Shown here: piece after piece, positions 6,763 to 11,558 of the stretch
How positions within the stretch are numbered: the first letter of the stretch is position 1
How the letters are laid out: every line of letters starts with the position of its first letter
Source: Thermococci archaeon
GTDB lineage: Archaea; Methanobacteriota_B; Thermococci; Thermococcales; Thermococcaceae
Assembly (NCBI GenBank): GCA_003660485.1
Contig: QMUI01000010.1
Location: 1 to 11,558, forward strand
Reading direction: 5' to 3'
DNA length: 11,558 bases
Position numbers and translations under genes: made by a program
Notes under the pieces: generated by a model
Databases searched by the model: none
What the model was told of the DNA's origin: nothing
Seen by the model: only the letters and a program-made list of their open reading frames with translations

Positions 6763-7331
6763 TCCACAGGATATTCGACAGGTTCGTTAACGTGTACATG
6801 ATCGAGAGAGAAGACCACTTAATCCTCGTAGATGCCGGTCTCGAGGAGACCTGTGAAAAGATAGTTGGGAAAGTTGAGGAACTTGGAAAACCTTTGACCA
6901 TGGTCTTTCTTACCCACCACCACTTTGATCACACGGGCTCCCTGAGATGTCTAAAGGAGAAGTTCCCAGGGATTAAGGTTGTTGCCCATGAATTAGATGC
7001 TCCCAGGATTGGGGAGGTGGATGTGAAAGTTAAAGGTGGAGAAGTCATTGAGGGATTGAAGGTATTCCACATGCCCGGGCACACTCAGGGCAGCATAGTT
7101 CTCTTGGACTTGGAATCAAAGTCTTTGTTCCCTGGGGATCTCCTGATGGAGGAAAATGGGAGGTTAAAGGAGATTCCACGGATGTACTCCTTGAATCCTG
7201 AAGAGAACAGACAGAGGATCAAGGAATTGCTTGAGATAGACTTCGAGAACCTTTATCCAGCCCATGGTGAGCCCATAATAGGAAACGCAAAGGAGAAAGT
7301 GGAGGAGCTCGTCAGGGAACTATTTCCCTGA
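6759..7331 (+). CDS. Metallo-beta-lactamase-fold hydrolase (glyoxalase II-like)
   Basis: A 190-residue protein. The metal motif HxHxDH is THHHFDH at 52-58 (H53, H55, D57, H58). Further ligands are H108 in MPGHTQG, D127 in FPGD and H169 in PAHG. This complete set predicts a dinuclear zinc or iron hydrolase of the glyoxalase II-like group; the substrate is unknown. The start is ATG 6759, preceded by GAGGTGG and GGAGG, and it overlaps the TGA of the upstream gene in ATGA, indicating translational coupling. A longer in-frame extension back to 6690 would run through the upstream gene's membrane helix and is not supported. If the upstream message is inactivated by its amber codon, expression could be reduced. 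The 3' end overlaps ATPase D by 20 bp, tail to tail. Confidence 0.9.
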   Translation: MIHRIFDRFVNVYMIEREDHLILVDAGLEETCEKIVGKVEELGKPLTMVFLTHHHFDHTGSLRCLKEKFPGIKVVAHELDAPRIGEVDVKVKGGEVIEGLKVFHMPGHTQGSIVLLDLESKSLFPGDLLMEENGRLKEIPRMYSLNPEENRQRIKELLEIDFENLYPAHGEPIIGNAKEKVEELVRELFP

Positions 7332-8289
7332 TTGCGAGTAGATCGAGCCTTGACTGTGGCTTTAGGATTCCCCTTACAGGATCGAAGAACAGGATGTTGT
7401 TTTCCACTAGGTACTCTATTTCCTCATCAATTTCTTCAACAATGACTTCCTCTTTACCCTTAAACTCTTTGAGTATTTTGAAATTCCTTCCCTTTATTAT
7501 CTCTTTTATTTGCCTTTTCCTTAACGAAAGCTGGCTTGCACAAAATTCTTTTATGTTATCCTTGTTGTTTATAGCCTCAATCAAGAACACGGGTTTACCT
7601 CCGAAGTATTTCCACGTTAGCTCAATTTCTTCACTTGAGAATCCGTGTTTTCTTAAGAACTCTTCGGTGGTTTTATAATCGAAATCGTCTACGAGGAAGT
7701 ATCTCGCCCTCCCATAGAGCTTCGTTTCTCTGAACACTCTCTCTATAAACAGCGAATCTGAGGTTATAGCGAAGACGTGGGCTGAGTGGTTCTCCTTGGT
7801 CAGGCTTATGAAGAAGTTGAAGAGCTCGTACAGCAGGTAGCCGTTTATCTTAATGTCCTTAATCTTCTGGAGCTCGTCCAATACTATTATTGGCGTCCTT
7901 CCGCTGTCCTTGAGCTTCCTTGTAAGATTCACGATGTACTTGAATGCATCTCCGGGCTTATCTCTGCTAAATATCTTCTCAAGTAAGTTTCTTGAAATTG
8001 GAATTCCCATGAACTTCGTGGTTTCCTCCAATAAGTCGAGGAGTAAGTTCTCTTTAACGTCAAAGGTTTCGAAGAGTTCTTGAATAAAGTCCCTGTAGTC
8101 TTTTATCATTCTCTCCCTGAGGTTGATGTAGAATGCCACGTAGTCCTTCGGGAGATCTTCGATTACCTTCTTAATTAAAGCTGTTTTCCCGCTGTTTATT
8201 GGCCCATAGATGAACGTAATTAGCGTTGGCTCACTTTTTATTATCCTCATAAGTCCCTCAATTTCTTTCTCCCTGTTATGGAACTCCAT
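7312..8289 (-). CDS. Archaeal ATPase D (PF01637/COG1672-like)
   Basis: A 325-residue paralog of ATPases A and B. Walker A GPINSGKT at 29-36 is identical to that of B, Walker B is IIVLDE at 134-139, and TSDSLFIERVF and FGGKPVFLIEA follow as in B. The tail has ILFFDP...ILKPQSRLDLLAIRE. The start is ATG 8289-8287: GGTGA lies 5 bases upstream, and the N-terminus MEFHNREKEIEGL lines up with MFFDRERELGKLL of B. A GTG nine bases further upstream overlaps that ribosome site and is less likely. The gene follows a box C/D sRNA on the same strand, so its leader probably contains the sRNA. It runs against the metallo-hydrolase gene. The family role is unknown; it should be cytoplasmic. Confidence 0.9.
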   Translation of the reverse strand: MEFHNREKEIEGLMRIIKSEPTLITFIYGPINSGKTALIKKVIEDLPKDYVAFYINLRERMIKDYRDFIQELFETFDVKENLLLDLLEETTKFMGIPISRNLLEKIFSRDKPGDAFKYIVNLTRKLKDSGRTPIIVLDELQKIKDIKINGYLLYELFNFFISLTKENHSAHVFAITSDSLFIERVFRETKLYGRARYFLVDDFDYKTTEEFLRKHGFSSEEIELTWKYFGGKPVFLIEAINNKDNIKEFCASQLSLRKRQIKEIIKGRNFKILKEFKGKEEVIVEEIDEEIEYLVENNILFFDPVRGILKPQSRLDLLAIREIVP

Positions 8290-8300
8290 TTTAATCACCG

Positions 8301-8348
8301 TCAGTCATCGCAGGCCTCATCACCGGTCAGAGCTGGATCCTTCATCAT
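8301..8348 (-). ncRNA. Box C/D guide sRNA (2'-O-methylation guide)
   Basis: All four boxes are present in order on the minus strand: C AUGAUGA (8348-8342), an 11-nt guide AGGAUCCAGCU (8341-8331), D' CUGA (8330-8327), a 3-nt spacer, C' GUGAUGA (8323-8317), a 12-nt guide GGCCUGCGAUGA (8316-8305) and D CUGA (8304-8301). Box sequences, guide lengths and spacer match archaeal C/D sRNAs, which with L7Ae, Nop5 and fibrillarin direct 2'-O-methylation of rRNA or tRNA five bases from D or D'. Predicted targets are AGCUGGAUCCU (methylated at the fifth base, G) and UCAUCGCAGGCC (fifth base, C); I could not assign the target RNAs. The RNA ends should lie a few bases outside the boxes. TATA-like GTTAAAGA at 8380-8373 lies about 26 bases before its 5' end. 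Its D box is followed at once by the ribosome site of ATPase D. Confidence 0.85.
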
Positions 8349-8372
8349 CCTTTGATAACTCTCCCCAAAATC

Positions 8373-8380
8373 TCTTTAAC
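8373..8380. promoter_or_regulatory. Shared TATA region for the sRNA/ATPase D and thpR
   Basis: TCTTTAAC (GTTAAAGA on the minus strand) is about 26 bases from the predicted sRNA 5' end. On the plus strand it predicts a thpR start near 8402, at the ribosome site AGGTGGT (8401-8407). The TTTAA core could serve both directions; this is inferred from spacing. Confidence 0.4.
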
Positions 8381-8410
8381 CTTTCTCCCTAATTTTCCCT
8401 AGGTGGTATC

Positions 8411-8965
8411 ATGAGGGCGTTTATAGCCATAGACGTCAGCGAGGAGGTTAGGGATGCCATAGTTAAAGCCCAAGACTTCATAGGAACTAAAGAGGCGAAG
8501 ATAAAGTTCGTTGAGAGGGAAAACCTTCACATAACGTTGAAGTTTCTTGGCGAGATTACGCAGGAGCAGGCCGAGGAGATAAAGAGAGTTCTAGCGGAGA
8601 TAGCCAAGAGGCACAAGAAGCATGAAGTGAGGGTTAAGGGAATAGGGGTCTTCCCGAATCCAAACTACGTTAGGGTTATATGGGCTGGAGTTGAGAACGA
8701 CGAGGGGATAAAGGCCATAGCCCAGGATATAGAGAGGGAACTTTCAAAGCTAGGCTTCAAGAAGGACAAGGAGTTCGTTGCCCACGTTACAATTGGCAGG
8801 GTTAAGTTCGTTAAGGATAAGCTCGGCTTGGCAATGAAGCTCAAGGAATTGGCCAACGAGGACTTCGGAACCTTCAGGGTTGAGGCGATAGAGCTGAAGA
8901 AGAGCACGCTAACTCCAAAGGGGCCGATATATGAAACTTTGGCAAGGTTCGAGCTCTCGGAGTGA
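8411..8965 (+). CDS. thpR: RNA 2',3'-cyclic phosphodiesterase (2'-5' RNA ligase family)
   Basis: A 184-residue 2H phosphoesterase. Two HxTx motifs form the active site: HITL at 40-43 and HVTI at 125-128, in the contexts [12 protein letters not shown] and [11 protein letters not shown]. The start [10 protein letters not shown] is typical of the family. The enzyme opens 2',3'-cyclic phosphates on RNA ends to 2'-phosphates; older names call it 2'-5' RNA ligase or LigT, for an activity seen with tRNA half-molecules. It should be cytoplasmic. AGGTGGT lies 3 bases before the ATG. The next gene, for the CCA-adding enzyme, starts 5 bases after the stop, so the two form an operon, which fits a joint role in RNA 3'-end and tRNA handling. 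Confidence 0.94.
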   Translation: MRAFIAIDVSEEVRDAIVKAQDFIGTKEAKIKFVERENLHITLKFLGEITQEQAEEIKRVLAEIAKRHKKHEVRVKGIGVFPNPNYVRVIWAGVENDEGIKAIAQDIERELSKLGFKKDKEFVAHVTIGRVKFVKDKLGLAMKLKELANEDFGTFRVEAIELKKSTLTPKGPIYETLARFELSE

Positions 8966-8970
8966 TATCC

Positions 8971-10311
8971 ATGGAGCTTTTATTTCAAGTCCTTGAGAGG
9001 ATAAAGCCCAGGGAAGAGGATTATAAAGAGTTGAATGAAGTTAGGTTGCACCTCCTTGAGCTAGTTAAATCTTCATCAGAGGAACTTGGTATCGAGGTTA
9101 GGCCTTACTTTGTTGGATCCCTTGAGAAGGATACCTTTCTGAGGGGCGATCACGATATAGACTTGTTCTTGGCCTTTCCATTGGATACCCCCCTTGAGGA
9201 GCTCAGGGAGAGGGGTCTTGAGCTAGCCAAGGAAATCGGGAAAAAATTGGAGAGGTATGAAGTGGCTTACGCCGAGCACCCCTACGTTAGGGCCTACTAT
9301 AAGGGTTTTCAAGTTGATCTCGTCCCCTGCTATGACGTTAGGGATTGGAGGGATGTGAGGACTGCCGTTGATAGGTCTATACTCCACACGAGATGGGTTC
9401 TAGAGAACCTCAACGGGAGGAACGATGAGGTTAGACTGTTAAAGAAATTCCTAAAGGGAATAAACGCTTATGGGAGCGAGATCTACGTTAGGGGGTTCTC
9501 TGGATACCTTGCGGAGATCCTCGTTATAAAGTTCGGCTCCTTCCTAGAGGTTCTAGAAAAGCATGACTTCATGCTCAGGCAGAAGGTTATTGATCCTGGG
9601 AATTGGCTTAAGAGAGAGCCCGAGATAGCGATGAAGACCGTAAAGAGGGAGGTAGAGGAAGATAAACCCTTGATAGTTATAGATCCCATAGACCCCAGGA
9701 GGAATGTTGCGGCCAACTTAAGCTGGGAGCGCTATGGCCTCTTCTACTTTAACGCGAAGAAGTTCCTGGAGAGCCCTTCGCTTAACTACTTCTTCCCCAA
9801 AGTTGCTGTAGGGAACTACTTGGAGGAGCTCAGGAGGAAGAGAACTCACCTTCTTACCCTCTTATTTGATCCACCTGATATCGTTGATGACCTTCTACTG
9901 CCCCAGGTTGAGAAGACGGCTAAAGGCCTAGCTAGGCAACTCGAGCTAGAGGGCTTTAAGGTTCTAGGGATTGACTACGGTAGAAACTTCATCTTCCTCG
10001 AGGTTGATAGGCTCGAGAGGCCGAAGGTCTCGATAAAGAGGGGGCCCCTCTACTTCTCGTCGCATGGTTTAAAGTTCTATGCTAGAAACGAGAGGGCATG
10101 GATAGAGGGGAAGGATCTCTACTCTGAGAAGTCCGTCGAGGGTTGGATAGTTGACGTGGTTGAGAAGATACTGAAGAGCGGAATGTTTTCTGCTGGGAAG
10201 CAGGTTAAAAAGGCCGTGCAGGAGGCTAATATATTGGTGGATTACGTTCCAAGGAGTTTACGTAAGGATGCTTACGTGTTCCTCTCAAGGATGAAGTTTA
10301 GAGTCAAGTGA
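8971..10311 (+). CDS. cca: CCA-adding tRNA nucleotidyltransferase, archaeal class I
   Basis: A 446-residue enzyme that adds or repairs the 3' CCA of tRNA from CTP and ATP without a nucleic acid template. The nucleotidyltransferase signature is VGSLEKDTFLRG at 48-59 followed by D62 and D64 in DHDIDLF. The third catalytic acid is D116 in QVDLVPC. YVRGFSGYLAEIL, in the middle domain, is typical of the archaeal class. Length is close to the Archaeoglobus enzyme (about 437 residues). The preferred start is ATG 8971, with GGAGTG at 8959-8964 six bases before it; a GTG at 8962 overlaps the thpR stop and would add three residues. It is co-transcribed with thpR. The C-terminus is intact and the mobile element lies after it, so the insertion did not damage the gene. 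Confidence 0.95.
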   Translation: MELLFQVLERIKPREEDYKELNEVRLHLLELVKSSSEELGIEVRPYFVGSLEKDTFLRGDHDIDLFLAFPLDTPLEELRERGLELAKEIGKKLERYEVAYAEHPYVRAYYKGFQVDLVPCYDVRDWRDVRTAVDRSILHTRWVLENLNGRNDEVRLLKKFLKGINAYGSEIYVRGFSGYLAEILVIKFGSFLEVLEKHDFMLRQKVIDPGNWLKREPEIAMKTVKREVEEDKPLIVIDPIDPRRNVAANLSWERYGLFYFNAKKFLESPSLNYFFPKVAVGNYLEELRRKRTHLLTLLFDPPDIVDDLLLPQVEKTAKGLARQLELEGFKVLGIDYGRNFIFLEVDRLERPKVSIKRGPLYFSSHGLKFYARNERAWIEGKDLYSEKSVEGWIVDVVEKILKSGMFSAGKQVKKAVQEANILVDYVPRSLRKDAYVFLSRMKFRVK

Positions 10312-10315
10312 AGCT

Positions 10316-10330
10316 GTTATATAACGTTAT
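10316..10330. repeat. Overlapping perfect palindromes after cca
   Basis: GTTATATAACGTTAT contains two overlapping 10-bp perfect palindromes starting 5 bases after the cca stop. It could be part of the transposon target or end, a binding site, or the end signal of the cca transcript. No choice can be made from sequence. Confidence 0.35.
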
Positions 10331-10364
10331 ACACCATTTCATCCTGGCGAGAACGGTGTGGTTA

Positions 10365-10469
10365 GGTATACACCAGACTCATTTCCTGAGCTACTTTTCT
10401 ACCTGGTCGTGACGGGTCTTCTTCACGTGGAGTTTTATCTCCCGTGATACTACGGGTGCCTGGCTTAGA
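10365..10469 (-). pseudogene. Possible remnant of a TnpB C-terminal tail
   Basis: On the minus strand 35 codons are open between a TAG (10472-10470) and a TAA (10364-10362). They read SKPGTRSITGDKTP, then REEDPSRPGRKVAQE, then MSLVYT. The GTRSI..GD.TP and KVAQE pattern resembles the low-complexity tail that follows the zinc finger in many TnpB proteins. No zinc finger or RuvC motif is seen upstream, and other frames there are broken. It may be a decayed insertion-sequence end or chance. Confidence 0.2.
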
Positions 10470-10565
10470 CTACTCTGTTAATCCTCCTTCTCTTTCAGTT
10501 CACTATGGCGGAGCGGGTCACTCGAACACTCGCAGGCTGTTCTCTGAGTAGTGTCTTTCGAAGGG

Positions 10566-10600
10566 TTTAAATATTTTCGTTGCATACTAATACTTAGGTG
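10566..10600 (+). promoter_or_regulatory. tnpA promoter and ribosome site
   Basis: TTTAAATA at 10566-10573 predicts a transcript start near 10596. AGGTG at 10596-10600 lies 6 bases before ATG 10607 and overlaps the alternative GTG start at 10598. This supports ATG 10607. Confidence 0.5.
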
Positions 10601-10606
10601 TCATTA

Positions 10607-11218
10607 ATGCCCAAGTTTTACAAACCTTCAGAGGTTGCGGAACTCCTCAATTACAATAAAGTCACCATAATCCGCTGGATCCACGCTGGAAAAATCAGGG
10701 CAATCAAAATAGGGCGAGACTTCAGAATCCCCGAAGAGGAAGTCCAAAAACTACTCGGTAAAAAACAAGAAACAACAAGAGCAGTCCTCTACGCCAGAGT
10801 CTCAGGAAGAGACCAGAAAGAAGACTTGGAAACCCAACTCAAAACTCTTGAACAATATGCAGTTAGTAAAGGCTACCAAATCGTGGATGAGGTTAAGGAA
10901 ATCGCCTCAGGATTGAACGAGAACAGAAAAGGCCTCAAAAAACTAATCAATTTAGCAAAAAACAAGGAGTATGATGTCCTCATCATCACACACCCTGACA
11001 GGCTCACACGATTCGGGTTCAAATACCTGGAAGAACTATTCACAGCCTACAACGTGAGGATTGAAACAGTCTTCAAGAAGGATAAAACACCAAAAGAAGA
11101 ACTCGTAGAAGACTTGATTACAATAATAACCAGTTTCGCGGGAAGACTCTACGGTCGCAAGAACAAGAAGTTCATTCAAGAGGTCAAAAAACTCCTCACG
11201 GAGGTTGAAAACGAGTGA
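10607..11218 (+). CDS. tnpA: IS607-family serine recombinase (transposase TnpA)
   Basis: A 203-residue protein from ATG 10607, which has AGGTG six bases upstream; GTG 10598 would add three residues. The N-terminal part (about 4-50) is a MerR-like helix-turn-helix, YKPSEVAELLNYNKVTIIRW followed by GRDFRIPEEEVQKLL. The catalytic domain has YARVSGRDQ at 62-70 with nucleophile S66 and R68, QL at 77-78, and HPDRLTRFG at 129-137 with the conserved DRLxR arginines. Having the DNA-binding domain before the catalytic domain is diagnostic of IS607 and distinguishes it from ordinary resolvases. It catalyses cut-out and insertion through a serine-DNA link, with little target specificity. All key residues are present, so it is probably active. 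Its stop overlaps the tnpB start. Confidence 0.94.
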   Translation: MPKFYKPSEVAELLNYNKVTIIRWIHAGKIRAIKIGRDFRIPEEEVQKLLGKKQETTRAVLYARVSGRDQKEDLETQLKTLEQYAVSKGYQIVDEVKEIASGLNENRKGLKKLINLAKNKEYDVLIITHPDRLTRFGFKYLEELFTAYNVRIETVFKKDKTPKEELVEDLITIITSFAGRLYGRKNKKFIQEVKKLLTEVENE

Positions 11219-11558
11219 AACTAACAAGAACAATCATCCTTGAAAGTTATCCACTCACGAGGAGGAAATTTAATACGGTAAAAGAAGTTTATGACGAATA
11301 CTCCGAGATTCTGAAGTTTCTGACAAATTACGCCGACGAGAACAAGGTGAAGAGCCACCTGAAACTCAGGAAACGCTTTTATGAAAAACTCAAGGAAGAA
11401 CACGACTTACCAACCCATTACTATTACACTATCTGTCAGGATGCCACGACAAGGGCAAGGAGTTTTCTCGAACTGAAGAAGAAGGGAAGGGCCAGAACAG
11501 AGAAACCAGAAATCAGGAACGTTTCTCTCTGGCTAGACGACGTTCTATGGGATTACAA
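11215..11558 (+). CDS. tnpB: TnpB RNA-guided endonuclease, N-terminal part (truncated by window)
   Basis: The frame opens at GTG 11215, which overlaps the tnpA stop as GTGA, and stays open for 114 codons to the window end. GGAGGTT at 11200-11206 is a ribosome site at 8 bases. The product begins VKLTRTIILESYPLTRR, continues with a basic helical stretch (KSHLKLRKRFYEKLKEE, then HYYYTICQDATTRARSFLE) and SLWLDDVLW. This matches the N-terminal wedge and helical parts of TnpB; the RuvC motifs and zinc finger are beyond the window. TnpB proteins are RNA-guided DNA nucleases that use a guide RNA from the element's right end and help retain the element after excision. The assignment rests on position after an IS607 tnpA and on the N-terminal sequence. 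Integrity of the rest is unknown. Confidence 0.82.
   Translation, partial: MKLTRTIILESYPLTRRKFNTVKEVYDEYSEILKFLTNYADENKVKSHLKLRKRFYEKLKEEHDLPTHYYYTICQDATTRARSFLELKKKGRARTEKPEIRNVSLWLDDVLWDY

Larger units (their letters stand above)
10312..10606. other. 295-base noncoding stretch with hairpins between cca and tnpA
   Basis: No convincing gene is seen. It begins with two overlapping palindromes, GTTATATAAC (10316-10325) and ATAACGTTAT (10321-10330). TATACACCA occurs twice (10328-10336, 10367-10375). CCCGT at 10441-10445 can pair with ACGGG at 10412-10416 or at 10452-10456, so two hairpins exclude each other. CGTGA/TCACG (10408-10412 and 10423-10427) is a further stem, and AGACTACTC (10467-10475) pairs with GAGTAGT-G-TCT (10546-10556) with one bulge. 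The tnpA promoter ends the stretch. It may be the left part of the IS607 element, a remnant of an older insertion, or an unknown RNA. Confidence 0.5.
10566..11558 (+). mobile_element. IS607-family insertion sequence, right end outside window
   Basis: A MerR-like/serine-recombinase tnpA overlaps a downstream tnpB, the standard IS607 gene order. The left boundary is not defined: IS607 ends have no terminal inverted repeats, and the true end may lie anywhere between the cca stop (10311) and the tnpA promoter. The 3' part of tnpB, where the guide RNA is usually encoded, is not in the window. Arginine codons CGC/CGA appear here but are rare in the other genes, consistent with transfer. Confidence 0.85.

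Noticed and set aside
10343-10463. CCTGG at 10343, 10402 and 10459, nearly 58 bases apart, as a tandem repeat or CRISPR-like array
   Set aside because: The sequence between and after the copies does not align, so only five bases are shared.
10503-10537. Minus-strand GTGTTCGAGTGACCC...CTCCGCCA looked like a tRNA T-arm and acceptor end
   Set aside because: The five bases on each side of the TTCGAGT loop do not pair, and no anticodon or D arm with a matching acceptor is found upstream.
10505-10569. Small plus-strand ORF of 21 codons starting ATGGCGGAG
   Set aside because: It has no ribosome site or TATA box, ends in the tnpA promoter, and has no recognisable feature.

Overview
The window looks like chromosome of a hyperthermophilic euryarchaeon of the Thermococcales, most probably Pyrococcus. 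Arginine is almost always AGG/AGA. Promoters are archaeal TATA boxes, and several place the transcription start at the start codon (leaderless). Other genes use GGTG/GGAGG ribosome sites. The content is typical of the group: COG1672-type archaeal ATPases, an archaeal purine phosphoribosyltransferase, ThpR beside an archaeal class I CCA-adding enzyme, and a C/D box sRNA. The species is inferred, not proven.

Layout. (1) 1-2505, plus strand: the C-terminal end of an archaeal ATPase (A), a fucose/arabinose-isomerase-like protein, then a paralogous ATPase (B). (2) 2538-4280: a radical SAM enzyme with a C-terminal helix-hairpin-helix and an unusual CX8CX2C cluster motif. It meets, tail to tail with a 16-bp overlap, an unrelated AAA ATPase (C, AAA_14/DUF4143 type, 4265-5434, minus). 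(3) 5435-5575: a divergent promoter region with three TGTTAACT copies and an 8-bp dyad, then a purine phosphoribosyltransferase. (4) 6067-7331: a secreted, membrane-anchored protein whose signal peptide is cut by an in-frame TAG, overlapped by ATGA with a metallo-beta-lactamase-fold hydrolase. (5) 7312-8289, minus: a third paralog (D) of ATPases A and B, preceded by a complete box C/D guide RNA that ends next to its ribosome binding site. (6) 8411-10311: the thpR-cca RNA-processing pair. (7) 10312-11558: a noncoding, hairpin-rich stretch followed by the left part of an IS607-family transposon (tnpA complete, tnpB truncated by the window end).

How the parts relate. ThpR, the CCA-adding enzyme and the guide RNA all act on RNA and share a neighbourhood; the sRNA and thpR use one divergent promoter region. 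ATPases A, B and D belong to one lineage-expanded paralogous family and C to another; all four are probably accessory genes of unknown role. The IS607 element differs from its neighbours in codon use and lies just after cca. The most noteworthy observations are the unlisted C/D box sRNA in the ATPase D leader, the amber codon in an otherwise intact secreted-protein gene, and the unexplained segment before tnpA.
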